From the NCBI GenBank assembly GCA_043228905.1, contig JBHGNT010000020.1:2976001-3040000 (forward strand): DNA of 64,000 nucleotides, given 5' to 3'. The notes beneath the pieces were generated by a model. The model was not told the DNA's origin. It did not search any database and saw only the letters and a list, made by a program, of their open reading frames with translations. The stretch's first letter is position 1. Each line of letters begins with the position of its first letter. A program made the position numbers and the translations under genes. The DNA comes from Azolla caroliniana. Lineage: Eukaryota; Polypodiophyta. Positions 1 to 11,079 of the stretch are shown here, piece after piece.

Positions 1-407
1 CCGGCCGGTTCGTCAAGTGTCATTTGGTTTCCAGCCAACATCCGGTTTTCAACCGGGTAGGTCCTTGTGTCCTAAGGCCGGTTTTCATTGGATGATCCGG
101 AGTTCATCACCTTCTTCTCCGACTGCCAGTCGGCAATGGTCCTGTCTTCCATGAAGACTATGTCCCGACTCCAGTACACCTTCTTGTCACCAGATCCCAC
201 ACTCGGTAACCGAACTCATTATCTCCGCATCAAAGGAATATGCATGGTCTGGACTTCGGATCCAACTTTGCTCTCTTGTCCTTTGCAACATGCACATATG
301 CGAGACACCCGAACACCTTCAGATGCCGGTAAGATACATCTTTACCGGTCCATAATTTCTGAGGTGAGTCTCCTTCCAAGGGTGCTGAGGGTGATCTATT
401 TATCACA
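1..407 (-). pseudogene. Copia integrase-RT linker relic
   Basis: Read on the minus strand this is the end of a copia integrase: a run YVINRSPSAPL, then WTGKDVSYRHLKVFGCLAYVHV and KLDPKSRPCIFL (about 415 to 230). After a frame slip it continues into the linker toward reverse transcriptase (DKKVYWSRDIVF, ADWQSEKK). The closest relative in the window is element E, whose integrase ends with the same motifs at about 17200-17467. There is no LTR, TSD or catalytic domain here. The fragment meets the gag of element L near 400-410 without a recognisable element end, so the junction is a deletion or rearrangement. Clearly copia and clearly dead; its parent element is unknown. Confidence 0.8.
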
Positions 408-917
408 TAGGTCACCCTCTCCTTCTGTGTACGTCACCACTTCTTGTTTCATTCGCTCCGTGTTAGCCGCATTCGCTTTCTCTACCCAGGCCTGGGCTGC
501 CTTGCGTATGTCGTCCAGTTCTGTCCATTCTGTGTTTTTCGCTTGACTACGCGTAATGACTTGTTGGACATCCGTTGTGATGGTATGCATGGTTGGGTCT
601 TTGCCTTTATTTCGATGTGGGCATTGTGTCGTGTAGTGGCCTGATTGTTGGCACTCGAAGCAATGTACGTTAGATTCGCCTGTTTCTATTACTGGCGATG
701 TAGGGGGTTCTAGGGGTATGGGTTGCTCTTCTTGTGTCTGCTGGAATCTTTTCTGGATTCGGGGTTGCTAGCGATACTCCCGACGAGGCTCTTGGCACCG
801 TTCATCCTCTGAACTCTCCTCGTAACGGCGGTGGTCCTGCGTCATGCGATTATTGCCGTTCTGTCGAGGCCCAGCTTGTTCTCCACGATTGTTGGTAGGA
901 CGTCGATTGTCGGGCCT
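408..917 (-). pseudogene. Element L gag, C-terminal half
   Basis: Minus-strand gypsy gag. It runs from an Arg/Glu/Gln-rich segment (about 915-760) with one in-frame stop, through a perfect CX2CX4HX4C zinc knuckle (CFECQQSGHYTTQC, about 664-621), into TRSQAKNTEW and a charged helix-like tail toward 408. Zinc knuckles bind and package element RNA. The N-terminal half is at 6198-7077; the two are separated by element Y, whose 3' LTR abuts 6198 and whose truncated 5' end abuts 917. No pol follows; copia sequence replaces it below 408. Confidence 0.75.
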
Positions 918-1464
918 TAGTGGAGATGTAAAAGATTTACTTCTTACCTTCCCTGAGGATCCAAAATCCCTTACAGAAGCTATTAGCCGAGTAATACGGT
1001 GTGATAATCGGCATTTTGAGCGTCGGTCCGAGCGACAACAACAACAAACATGATCAATATTTACGCCAACTTATGCATCAGTGACGACCCAATCTCCAAG
1101 GCAACAATATAGCCCCGTCCCAACTCCACAGCAAGCACACAACCCAACACCAATGGATAGCCTGACACCGATGGAGATTGATATGATCCGGCGACGAGGA
1201 CCTTTATCAGATGAAGAGAAACAACGTCGTCGAGCAAATTGACTTTGCTTATATTGTGGAGGTCCAAGACATATTGCCATTCATTGTCCACACAGACCGA
1301 GACGTCAGGTACATCACATTAACTATGATAATAGAAATGAGTCTAGCATTATTGATAATAGAAATAACATTGTTGAAACTGTGCCAACTAGTGTTTCTAA
1401 TAATCCAACTCTATCCAATAAGTTTGAGGTCCTAAGCCAATTACATGAGGAGTCAAACAAATAA
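918..1464 (+). pseudogene. Y gag, C-terminal part
   Basis: The frame starts abruptly with SGDVKDLLLTFPEDPKSLTEAI, the same stretch as in the X, B and C gags, continues through a Gln-rich linker and MEIDM..RRGPLSDEEKQRRRAN, has one stop, then the knuckle CLYCGGPRHIAIHC (CX2CX4HX4C, about 1250-1295) and HRPRRQV. It ends at TAA 1462-1464 after an Asn-rich tail. The capsid-like N-terminus is missing. Confidence 0.8.
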
Positions 1465-1475
1465 GTCTGGCCAAA

Positions 1476-2182
1476 ATCGTAGCCGTTTGGTTGGATAGTC
1501 CTAGATCTGTACAACCTAGTGTGGGTTCCATCTCTTCCAAGCATGTTAGTAGAGTTTTCTCAAGCCAAGTACAAGTTAGGACACCAAGTTGTCAACTTCA
1601 TGTCCCAGCTCTCTTAGATACCGGAGCCAATTCTTGTTTCATGGATAGAGATTTTGCCTAAAAACATCAAATAGCCTTGCATAAACTCCTTGCCCAGTTT
1701 CCGTAGTAGTGATTGATGGATGACCCATAGCTTCTGGAAAGATATTCGAGGAGTTTGAGCCGATACACATACTCTTAGGTGATTTAGGATGTGTGGTCTC
1801 CTTTAACATAATCCGTAGCCTTGAGCATCCAATAGTCCTTGGTTTGCCATGGTTCGAGCTACACAACCCAAGAATTGATTGGAAACGACGAGAAATTAGG
1901 TGCCCTTCAAAAGGAAACATAGTAGTCAAGGGTTGAACCCAGGATCTTCTCCTTGAAAAACATAATGTTACCAATTCACCCTCTACCAAACATGTTGTTC
2001 CTCTTCATCAAATTTCAACCATCACCCTAGAACAATTATGCCAAGAAGGAGCAAAAGAAGATTTATTCTTATTTGCCATATCAATTGCACCTTCTAGTGA
2101 CACTCAAGGGAAGTCAGAGGTCTACATTCCTAAAAAGTACCAAGAATATGTTGATGTCTTCGACAAAGTCAAAGCTAGTGTA
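1476..2182 (+). pseudogene. Y aspartic protease and linker, degenerate
   Basis: About 1609-1662 encodes LLDTGANSCFMDRDFA, the retroviral-type aspartic protease site (DTGA) shared with elements X, B and C. Downstream homology runs through the linker ([18 protein letters not shown], about 2137-2187), but frames change repeatedly and several stops interrupt it. It is joined to the RT segment after 2838 once the solo LTR is discounted. Confidence 0.7.
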
Positions 2183-2187
2183 CTTCC

Positions 2188-2833
2188 TGTTAGGAAGCAG
2201 GTCCCTCCGGATGGGAAGTGAGAAGAATAGTACTGATGAGCAAACTCGGCCGAGGCCGAAACCGGATGACGAGTACCCGGCTACGGAGAGCCGGATGGTG
2301 TAGACCCAGTGAGAACCGGATGACGAGTACCCGACTACGGAGAGCCGGATGGTGCAGACCCGGTGAGAAGCGCTCTCTGGATGAAGAGACATATTCGTAA
2401 ATATGTTTCTGAGAGTCCATCGTGGCTATATTTGTAAATAGCCGAAAAGTCATATTAGTATAAATATGACTTAGGGCAAACTTTTTGATAGTGTGGTTGT
2501 CATTCTTGTTGGTGCAAGATTAGTGCGTGCAACTGTGTACAGAGAGAGTGAGAGAGAGGAAGAGGTCGTTGCCTCTGATTGTAACCGATGCCTGTGGCGA
2601 AGATAACAAGCTCGAGGTCGTGGCCTCGGTGCTTTCTTATTGTACATTTTGACATAGTGATAGTTTGCAGTTTGTGGGTTGCCGTGGTTTTTCCCGAGTT
2701 TGGGTTTTCCACGTAAACATCCTGTGTACTCTTCTCTCCTTTCTGTCGTGCATTTCATTTCCCGTTTTCTGTGTATGATTCTAAGCTCGGTTGTGGCCGA
2801 GCGTTGCGCATAGGGAGTGTGTAGTTCCTGTCA
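2188..2833 (+). repeat. Solo LTR of copia family E
   Basis: Starts TGTTAGGAA and ends GTTCCTGTCA, and aligns along its whole length with the LTRs of element E (14601-15296, 18612-19285). A perfect 5-bp TSD, CTTCC, flanks it at 2183-2187 and 2834-2838. It contains CCGG-rich sub-repeats, the stretch around CATATTCGTAAATA, and an intact TATA region (TATAAATATGAC, about 2460-2471). The internal part was lost by LTR-LTR recombination. It interrupts the Y pol linker between codons that rejoin cleanly. Confidence 0.95.
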
Positions 2834-2838
2834 CTTCC

Positions 2839-4555
2839 AAAGCATCAACCATACGATTGTCCCATTGATCTACAGCCAGGAAAAGGTTCACTATGGGGTT
2901 CGATCTACAATTTGTCACCAACGGAGCTTGAGGTTCTTTGAGCATACATCGACGAGAATCTTGCAAGTGGATTTATTCGACATTCAAAGTCTCCAGATGG
3001 TGCTCCTATCTTTTTCGTGAAAAAAAAGGACGGCTCACTTCGTTTGGTCGTGGATTATCGAGGATTAAATAAAGTGACAATAAGAAATAGGTATGCTCTA
3101 CCTTTAATTTCCATTCTTTTAGAGCGCATTGGTGGGGCAAAGCATTTTACCAAGATTGATCTAAGGGGTGCATATAATCTTGTCCGTATTCAACCGGGAG
3201 ATGAGTGGAAGACTGCATTTCGCACTCGATATGGCCATTTCAAGTATACAATTATGCCTTTTGGGCTCACAAATGCTCCTGCCGTGTTTCAACATATGTC
3301 AAATGACATTTTCCGAGATTTTCTAGATATCTTTCTTATCATCTATTTAGATGATCTATTGATTTACTCTAGAACACAAGCGGAGCATGATATACATGTC
3401 CGGAAGGTACTCAAACGCTTAACAGAGTATGGTCTTTATGACAAACTAGAGAAGTGCAGTTTTGATTGCAAAGAAGTTGAGTTCTTGGGTTATACCATTT
3501 CATCCAAAGGTATCTTCATGGATCCAACGAAAGTTCAAACAGTATTGGAATGGCATACTCCAAGTTCCATTCGTGATGTCCAGTGTTTCCTCGGATTTGC
3601 CAACTTCTACCGCAAATTCATATGGAATTATTCGAAGATTGTATTTCTGCTTACTCAACTCACCAAGAAAAATCAAGCATTTGTTTGGACTCCTGAAGCA
3701 GACAAAGCCTTTACTCAATTGAAAGAGGCATTCACATCAGGTCCTGTCTTAGCTCATGTTGATTCAGAAAAGCCATTTATCATTGAGGTAGATGCATCTG
3801 ACTTTGCATTGGGGAGCATCCTATCACAACCAGGTGAAGATGGGCACTTACATCTAGTCGCGTTTCATTCAAGAAAGTTTAATGTTGCGGAGATCAACTA
3901 CGAGTTGCATGACAAAGAGTTACTAGTTGTGGTTGACTCTTTTGTGCAATGGCGACATTTCATGGAAGGTTCGCATCATCAAATCATCATTTATAGTGAC
4001 CACAAAAATCTTACATATTTTCAGATGGCTCGAGTGCTAAATAGGCGACAAGCTCGGTGGGCGCAATTTTTAACTCGTTTTGATTTCAAGATCATTTTCC
4101 GCCCAGGGAACCAACAAGGGCAAGCAAATGCTCTATCTCGACGCTCATATTTGGCACTTCGCCTTGGAGATCCAACTTTCGACAATCAAAAGCAAGTTCT
4201 CCTTGGTCCAACAAAGCTACAAGCAACCACGGTTTGTGCCACACCATTGGATTCAAGTCTTCTTGATACTATTCGACAAAAACTTAACTCTGATGATTTT
4301 GCTAAGGATGTCTTCACCCACCTTGGTCCAAATCATGCATTTTGCTCCACATTGCTAGGGACATCTCGACGCTATAAGGAGTTCAAGTGGCAAGATAACT
4401 TACTTTTCTACAAGAATCTACTTTATGTCCCTGATGGATCACCACGCCTTCAAATGTTGGAGCACTGTCATGATGCCCGTATGGCCGGACACTTTGGTAT
4501 TGCCAAGACCATGGAGTTAGTGAAGCGATCATTTTGGTGGCCTCATTTACAATAA
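2839..4555 (+). pseudogene. Y pol: RT, RNase H, integrase N-terminus
   Basis: The linker YDCPIDLQPG leads into RT, with one stop near 2940, then a 512-residue open frame at 3017-4555. Seen in order: RT with [22 protein letters not shown] and catalytic YLDD (codons 3344-3355); RNase H with EVDASDFALGSILSQ and the downstream HSRKFN, DKELL and SDHKNL motifs; then ALSRRSY and the integrase zinc-binding region ending FWWPHLQ. The frame stops at TAA 4553-4555, with homology continuing immediately in the same frame. One of the best-preserved RT domains in the window. Confidence 0.9.
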
Positions 4556-5785
4556 TTCGTTGAAGATTATGTTCGCACATGTGACACATGTTGTCGGGCT
4601 AAAATGCCTAGGCATCATCCTTATGGGTTGTTACAACCTTTGCCGACTCCGAGCAAGCCATGGCAATCAATTACTATGGATTTCATTACAGATCTACCAC
4701 CTTCACAAGGTTTTGATGCTATTTTAACCACAGTGGATCGGTTTACCAAGATGGCACATTTTCTACCCTGCATAAAAAGCATCAGTAGTCAAGAAACAAC
4801 AAATATCATTATGCGTGAAGTATTTCGCCATCATGGTCTTCCAAATGACATAATTAGTGATCGTGAACCACAATTTATCTCTCACTTTTGGAAGCACCTA
4901 TGTGACGGGCTCCGAATCTCTTGCAAACTCTCTTCAGCATATCATCCCGAAACTGATGGCCAAACAGAGCGCACAAATCAAACACTTGAGTAGTATCTTC
5001 GATGTTTCACCAGTTATCAACAAGATGATTGGAGTCATATATTGCATCTTGCAGAGTTTGCATACAATAACACCATACACTCTTCTACCAAGGTCACACC
5101 TTTCTATGCCTATACTGGCAACCATCCTCGATGGTGTCTCTTGGACATTCCAGTGATCTCACCAAACCCTAGTGCAGAGCAACACCTCCACCGATTACAA
5201 CACCTTCAGTCTAAGTTGTCTTCACATCTTCAGAAAGCTCAAGCCCAACATAAGGCCCATGCAGATCGACATCGTCTTCCGTCTCCATTCAAGGTTGGTG
5301 ATCGGGTATGGTTGTGATGCCGTCACATAAAGACTACTCTACCGTGTGATAAACTAGATTATAAACGCTTGGGTCCTTTTGTCATCACGAAGCAGATTAA
5401 TGATGCAACATTACGTCTTGATCTTCATGCAAGTTTAAGGCTTCATCCAGTCTTTCACAACTCTCTTTTGGAACCTTACCACACCAGCTCAATTCCCAAT
5501 CGTGTCGTGTTGCCACCGCCTCCTCTCCAACTTGTTGATGGCCCAGAGTATGAGGTAGCCTCCATTCTTGATTCAAAGATTGTGCGCAATAAGTTGTATT
5601 ATCTAGTTGATTGGCTAGGCTATACTCTGAGTGATCGCACATGGGAACCCGTCGATAATGTTTGTAATGCTCAAGCTCTTATTGACGACTTCCATTGTCG
5701 CTATCCCAACAAACCCGGCCCTGCATTGTTAACAACTCCTTCCACTTGTCGTTTTAAGAGGAGAGATAATGTCATGAATCTGTGA
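4556..5785 (+). pseudogene. Y pol: integrase core, GPY/F, chromodomain
   Basis: Continuation after the stop: CDTCCRAKMPRHHPYGLL (zinc-finger C-X2-C), then the catalytic core with DFITDLP (D), ISDREPQF (D) and [13 protein letters not shown] (E), ending at TAG near 4993. A frame change leads to 5042-5317 ([18 protein letters not shown] to GDRVWL), then 5369-5785 with the GPF/GPY module and a chromodomain (EYEVASILDSK, LYYLVDWLGY, DRTWEPVDNV, about 5537-5715). Chromodomains steer integration to methylated-histone chromatin in known chromoviruses. The last codons overlap the LTR start. Confidence 0.88.
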
Positions 5786-6197
5786 ACATTATGTGGCTTC
5801 ACTTGGGCTTGAACCCAAGACCTTGTAATACATAATCAAGAACCTAACCATTAAGATAGAATATGATTATATGAAATAATAAATCCTACTTCCTGTAATA
5901 GACTGATATTGTAAATGTTCTAGAACATCCTAGAACATCTTAGAATATTCTAGGTCTAGAACATTCTAGAACATTATAGAAATCACTAGGTTATTCTATA
6001 GGAACCTATGAATATGGACATACAATTCTTCTCAAAACCAATTCGAATCAGCACCAGTCTTAAGCTCTCATCACCTATCTTGTATCCATTCTTATTCTAC
6101 TTTAATACATTCATTCTTCTCTTATCATTTCATTCCTTTTCTTGTGATCTCTTTATATCTTTCTTCTATCACTTTACCTTCTCTCTTGGTTCTGACA
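5770..6197 (+). repeat. 3' LTR of Y (family A, diverged)
   Basis: TGTCATGAA to GTTCTGACA, 428 bp. Alignable to the X LTRs at 11231 and 38769. It has an antisense tRNA-like block near its start, including a T-arm-like hairpin whose CTTGGG and CCCAAG arms pair (5802-5819), HSE-like AGAA/TTC repeats (about 5917-5980), a decayed TATA box (TATGAATA, 6007) and the R-start motif AATTCGAATCA (6040-6050). Sequence after 6197 is minus-strand L gag. Confidence 0.9.
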
Positions 6198-7077
6198 GCG
6201 GTCATTATTCCGGTACTCTTCCTCTTCCCGCTCTTCTTCATCGGAATACGGGTCGTTGTTACGGTGGTTGTGGAACTGTCTTTCTGTATTACGATAACGC
6301 TCATCCTGCCGGCCTTGGTCGTTACGGCAGTACTGCTGTTGCGGTTCCATGTGGTGAACTGTCGGGGTGGGTCTGTTCAACATATTATATTCGCACTAAT
6401 CCACCATATGTGCCCATGAATGGCAAATGGGGCAATGCATCCGCATGTTACATTCCACAGTAGAGTGTCTTGAGTTTTAAGCAAATTGTGCATTGAATGG
6501 CCTAGCAGAATCAATATTCCTCGTCCTAAGGCAAAGCCTGTCGGAGCGATGCCATGGATAGTCCTTCATCTTCCTCCTCTAATTCGAGCTGCAACGCCCA
6601 CTCGATGACCATATCCGCCGTCTCGCCTTTTGCACTGTGTGTGGTCAGCGTAGTCTTGATGTGTCGTCGCAAAGCTGCCAAAAACGTATCCTTGGCCTCT
6701 TCCTTTGTTGGGGCCCGTGTGAGTTGAGGTCGTAGACTCTAGAACCGCAAACTGAAATCTGCTACGGATTCTTTTGGAAGTTGCTTGATCGTATAAAACT
6801 GTTCGATAATTTCTCGTTGTGGCATGCTCCGATGGAAAAACCGCAAGAACACCGATTGCAGTTGGTCGAATGTTGTGAATGCTGTTAAATCTAGTTGGGA
6901 GTGTCTGCACACAACCCGACCATTCAGGGTTAGCCTGAACTCAGTGATCTTTGATTCGTGGGCTTTTGCCTCTGGAAACCGTTGTGGCATGTGGTTAGCA
7001 TTCCAGACGTTGAGGAACGACTGTATGTGGCTCACGGCGTTGGTTTCTCCGTTAAAACGGGGGTATGAGAAGGCCAT
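6198..7077 (-). pseudogene. Element L gag, N-terminal half
   Basis: A minus-strand frame starts at ATG 7075-7077 (MAFSYPRFNGETNAVSHIQ) and reads a typical gypsy gag capsid domain (HMPQRFPEAKAHESKI, FLRFFHRSMPQREIIEQFY, KQLPKESVADFSLRF). A TAG near 6738 breaks it, and the same frame resumes (LTRAPTKEEAKDTFLAAL, GETADMVIEWALQLELEEEDE). Further stops follow. A first zinc knuckle, CPICHSWAHMVD.C, is seen near 6395-6440 with a stop inside it, then a Gln/Asp/Glu-rich stretch to 6198. With the knuckle at 621-664 this gag had two. Element Y interrupts it. Confidence 0.78.
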
Positions 7078-7397
7078 TCTGGTCGCTACGGTGGTGCTAG
7101 GCCAGGGAAGGTTAATGTGTTGTGAAGCTTGGTCACACTATATTGGTCTCGTTGCAATAAGACTTTGTAATCAACACCGCTCTGTTCTGTGAGCGTGGAG
7201 TCTACCGTGTACTCCTGAAGAGAGGGGGTACGGTCGATGAGGCGGGGTTTCCGTGTAGTGCGTTCTTCCGTGTGGCAGGTAATGGATCTAGTTTGTGGTC
7301 GATCTTGTCGAGTAGGTTCTCTAACACGTCGGCGACTACACATCCATTCCTTGATGCTCGACTGCGAGGATTCACAAATCACCAGGCGTGCTAAAAG
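7078..7397 (-). other. Element L 5' leader
   Basis: 320 bp between the L gag ATG and its 5' LTR. No conserved coding signal is seen. Just inside the LTR the minus strand reads CTTTTAGCACGCC then TGGTGATTTGTG; the TGG-starting block could be a tRNA primer-binding site, but I cannot name the tRNA. Confidence 0.5.
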
Positions 7398-7852
7398 TGT
7401 TACCGGTTAGGAACACTGCCCACCCACAATCCTTTGAGGTAGGTTTCAAGGTGATCGTGGTCTAAGCGAATAGGAATGCGTAGTGCGTGAACAGTAAGGA
7501 CTTTACGCAGTAGAGCGGGGTCAAAGTCGTAAGGGAGACAGCTACAGCCGAGCCTCTGACTGTACGTGGATACACAACACACACTTACCCTATGCTTATT
7601 GCTACACAGTCATGTACAGAGAATGAAGTATGAGAGACAAGAGACTGATAGACAAAATACCAAGATCAGAGGAGACAAAAACTATATTAAACGGTGCTCT
7701 CCAAAATACGCTAGCCCTTTTACAGTGTTCTTTCACCCTTTATATACACAGGGCTTCTGATCGGTTACACTTCCTGAGTGAACCATTACATGCATTACTT
7801 TAACGCCCAAATATACTAATCTATTTACAATGCGTTATGGCCGGCGGTTACA
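7398..7852 (-). repeat. 5' LTR of element L
   Basis: On the minus strand it starts TGTAACCGCC and ends ACCGGTAACA, with TG...CA ends inside a TGT...ACA inverted repeat; 455 bp. A TATA-like TATATAAAGGG reads on the minus strand at about 7738-7748. The right flank is gypsy pol fragment M; the matching left flank lies outside the window or was deleted. Confidence 0.75.
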
Positions 7853-8250
7853 ATTCCAGCGGATTATCTGAGCCGGATCGGAAACGTAGAAGAAGTGATC
7901 GAAGGGCACGACAACTTTCCGAATACCGGAATCCTGTGAATTTCGGCAAGCGATGCCGAATAAGGCACGCACTCCCTGGACAAATGGCTGGAGGAAATGA
8001 CCTATTTCTTAAGTACGGGATTGCCACCTCCACGCCTATGTACAGATGAAAAGAAGCATTTGGTAGTCAGAAGCCGGAACTTTTGTCTGCTCGAGGGAAT
8101 AATGTATCGTAAGGGGAGCGACAGTATCTGGCGAAGGTGTGTACGCCAGCATGAGAAGAGTGCGGTATTACGAGAAGCTCACCGCGGAATAGAAGGGGGT
8201 CACTACGCAGGGGAGGCAACCACAGATCGTTGCGTGAGTCGGGTGGAAAT
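7853..8250 (+). pseudogene. Gypsy pol scrap M (RNase H end to integrase zinc finger)
   Basis: Plus-strand frame IPADYLSRIGNVEEVIEG (the ADYLSR motif ends gypsy RNase H), two stops, then KWLEEMTYFLSTGLPPP, LVVRSRNFCLLEGIMYRKG, WRRCVRQHEKSAVLREAHRG and EGGHYAGEATTDRC. The last part matches the H-H half of the integrase zinc-binding domain. It is a different gypsy lineage from A, B and C. It is bounded left by the LTR of L and right by the LTR of N, so it is the oldest host layer visible here. Confidence 0.75.
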
Positions 8251-8921
8251 TGTCGATGTTTTGGACTAGGAGAAGGAAGAATTTAAAGCAGATAAGATTG
8301 TGAATAGATTGAACGAGAGAGATAAGAAAAATTGTGAATCCTATTAGTATAATGTATTTTATTAATCAATATTTAGATAACAATATGAATTTAGATTGAA
8401 AGAGAGAGAAGAGATATAGAAAACTCGTGAATCCCACGATTATAATTTATTAGATTAATCTATATTTAAAACCCTAATAATCCCCAAGAATTTTTACCCC
8501 AATATTTATCACACCCAAATACATCTTGTTCCCATCCTTATATAGTGATGGGAGAGGCTTAGCACATAGCAATCCATGCTTTTTCTGACTTCATGCTTTT
8601 TTCTAACTTCATGGTTTTTCTAAAGTTATGGACTTTATCCTTTCTTTCTATCATGCTTTTTCTAAAAGTGTTCATGCACACTAGATGTGCTTGAGTAGCT
8701 TTTTCCTAGAAAATATGTGACATGATAACACTTTCTACCCCGAAAACTTTCATGATGTGTTAGTACAATGGTAAGGCTCGAAATTGTCAACATGGAGGTA
8801 CAGGGTTTGAATCTTGCCCTATGCATGTAACATATGTTTTAATATTTTTTCCTATTTCTTCATACTTATTCAATCGGTATTCCATACGTTTTTCACGTAG
8901 TGTACAAATTACACTATGACA
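8251..8921 (-). repeat. 3' LTR of element N (K-like family)
   Basis: On the minus strand it starts TGTCATAGTGTAATTTG and ends AAACATCGACA, 671 bp, alignable to the LTRs of K in its first 45 bases, in the tRNA-like block (8762-8825), at the CACTATATAAGGA TATA region (about 8535-8547) and at its end. It lacks the CCGG-rich module present in the K LTRs. It inserts into pol scrap M. Confidence 0.82.
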
Positions 8922-8959
8922 CTCGCCCCCTCCGAACCTGCACATCCTCCGGTATGTGC
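8922..8959 (-). promoter_or_regulatory. N polypurine tract and conserved hairpin
   Basis: The minus strand reads a purine run GGAGGGGGCGAG directly before the LTR, preceded by a perfect 6-bp hairpin GCACAT/ATGTGC (8940-8959, loop of 8). The same arrangement flanks the 3' LTRs of J (54052-54088) and K (61155-61192). The purine run primes plus-strand DNA synthesis; the hairpin role is unknown. Confidence 0.75.
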
Positions 8960-10497
8960 CGAAGTTTCCGGTGCTTGATATTCTTCGTCATTCGTAGTGC
9001 CCTCCGTTTCTCCCGCTATGTCGACTTTGTCTCTCCATTTTGAGCACGTCCATTCCTTCCACCTGAACCATTGTTGTGATCCGATCCACCATATTCTTCG
9101 TTCGTTCTTTGCATGGCCATGACCAGTTGTCATGGCTCCTTGTGCTCCTCCTGAGCATAACCCTTCATGTCTCGTCCATGTGCCACCTTCGTCCCGACTA
9201 TCTCCTTGTTCAAGGCACTTCAACATATTATTTATTCTTGTTCCGTGACTTCCTCCTCAAGGCCTTGTCCGAATACTGACGTTGACTTCCCCATGTAGTC
9301 TCTTCAAGTGCATGTCCACCTCTAGATCCTTATGCGACCATACTTCATGCTTCCCACTTTGTCCACCTTCGTTGTACAATCTTGCATTAGAGCCCTCCTT
9401 CTTTGCTGAGATCTCATCTTGGGTAATACCCTTCAAATCCGCTTGGCCCGCTTGGCACTTGTTGTCCCTAGTAGTGCGCCTGCTTGGCCTTTTCCTTGTG
9501 TTCATCAGCCTCGACCATTTCGATCTCCATCTGGGCCGGATTAGCTTCTTTCTAGATTGATCTCGTCCGATTGGCTTCCATTCGGATTTGCATTTGGCCG
9601 AATCGGACTTGGTCGATCGGTTTTGACCGAGTCGGCCCCCTTCCAAGTTGGGTTTGACCGATCAGTTTCCATCCGGGTTGGCTTCCGTTCGGATCAGAAT
9701 ACCGGTCGGATCATCTTCCATCCAAATCGACTTTTAGTTCTTCCTTTCTTTCCGCTCTTTGCCTCTTCATAGAACTCTGCCTTGCCGCAACCTTCCACCT
9801 CTTCGGTCTCATGTTGGTTCTCAAGCACAACTGCCGAAGTCTCCGGAAAAGGTATGGAGGAATCCCTATCTCTTTGATCAATCACAACCACCTCGTAGTA
9901 GTCGCCTGCATTGGCTTGGTCTTCCACTTTTCGCCTACCACCGTCTACCTCTCCGATCTCACGTTGGCCCTCGGGCACAACCACCGAAGTCTCTAGCATT
10001 AGTGGGCAAGAATCCTCGGCATTACTGTCCTCTGTCATTTCGCCCATATCCACCTTCTCGGATATCTCTCCGTCGTATGCTTCGACTTAGATCTTCGTTT
10101 CCTCCCCGCCACCTTCATCTCTTCAATCTCACGTTGGTTCTCAGATGCAGCCACCAAAGTCTCTAGAATTAGTGGGCAGGAATCCTGAACACCACCATAC
10201 ACCATTGAATCGACCTTAGCCACCTTCACCTCGATGTCTTTATCCGTGTCTATATCTTCAACTCCATAAGCCTCATACTCTTTGCCCTCCTCGATCATGC
10301 AAGCTTCGATTATGTTTACCCCTTCGTTACCCAATGTTTCAAACAATCTTGTCCCGAAACCTTCTTCCACCTTTGAAGTAGCATTCGCCACTCTTAAGTC
10401 ATCGGCCTTATTATTGGCCATCATTGTTTCACAAGACAAGAGGGTGTCTTGTTCCACACCCTCTCCCGTGGTAACATCGTATCTGTCGAAATTAGAT
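8922..10497 (-). pseudogene. N internal region: repeat-rich ORF remnant
   Basis: Minus-strand remnants match the second ORF of element J, not pol. Near 10457 GEGVEQDTLLSCE parallels the J stretch GEGVEQATLLPCG. Units with the pattern P..LET.VV.PE...E.GEV.GG recur at about 10140, 9985 and 9835, and the end (CSKWRDKV, SAHTGGCAGSEGASV) parallels the J and K 3' ends. Frames change and stops are common. No RT or integrase motif is seen. Gag and 5' LTR are absent; sequence changes to the LTR of G near 10498. Probably a dead non-autonomous relative of J. Confidence 0.65.
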
Positions 10498-11054
10498 CCC
10501 TATGATTCGTGAAAAAGACTGACTGTGAAATACACAATAGTGCAGAAGACAGTAAACGACAAATGCACAGAATACACAATTTTACGTGGAAACCCTAAAC
10601 GGGGGAAAACCATGGGAATAGAGATTCCACTATGCACAAAGAATACAAGATGAGTTCAGAATACAACACTCTTCTTCCCAAGTGTATCAACCATGCAAGG
10701 CTCTTGGTGTCTAACCTCTCTTGGCTATGGTGCCGCCCTCTCTCTCTGTAATACAATAGACACATACAACGACTCTTTCAGTTCTACACTTTGCTCATAT
10801 CTAAAGCTTTGCCCTAAGTGTATTTATACTTATACACTAAATGGGCTATTGAAAAATGTATCCTCTACTACGTTCATTCCTATTATTATACTAATAACAA
10901 TATTAGTTAAATGGTCGACTGGTCGACTAGTTGAATCGACTAACTGTCATGAACACATGACCATTATGTAGCCTCTACTACGTTCATTCCTATTATTATA
11001 CTAATAACAGTATTAGTTAAATGGTCGATTGGTCGACTAGTCGAATCGACTAAC
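10498..11054 (-). repeat. LTR of copia G, left part
   Basis: Non-coding. Its outer boundary is uncertain (near 10498-10520). It is A+T-rich with GTCGACTGGTCGACTAG motifs, continued on the other side of X at 39198 by GACTAGTCGGTCG-type sequence. The TSD CTAAC of X (11050-11054 and 39193-39197) shows that X split one LTR. It therefore belongs with the right part at 39198-39371, which abuts the RNase H end of G. Confidence 0.7.
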
Positions 11055-11079
11055 TGTCATGAACACATGACCATTATGG
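10860..11079. repeat. 110-bp tandem duplication across the G/X junction
   Basis: Two copies of about 110 bp. Each holds CCTCTACTACGTTCATTCC, ACTAATAACA, GTCGACTAG and then the junction CTAAC plus the first 23 bases of the X LTR (TGTCATGAACACATG...). The LTR start occurs at 10945 and again at 11055. Since both copies contain host and element sequence, the duplication happened after X inserted. Confidence 0.88.

Larger units (their letters stand above)
918..6197 (+). mobile_element. Element Y: 5'-truncated chromovirus, family A
   Basis: A Ty3/gypsy element lacking its 5' LTR and most of gag. It begins mid-gag at about 918 and runs gag, protease, RT, RNase H, integrase, chromodomain and 3' LTR (5770-6197). 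It lies inside the minus-strand gag of L. Because the 5' end is gone no TSD can be read. A solo copia LTR sits in it at 2188-2833. It is the same family as X (11055-39192), with about 80% similar protein by eye, but its LTR is more diverged. Confidence 0.85.

Noticed and set aside
2190-2453. Small ORFs with repeated RMTSTRLRRAGW
   Set aside because: These come from the CCGG sub-repeats of the solo LTR, on both strands, with no conservation of frame in E LTRs.
6008-6463. Host gene encoding a 151-residue protein
   Set aside because: The frame crosses the Y LTR/L gag junction; the second half is antisense to gag.
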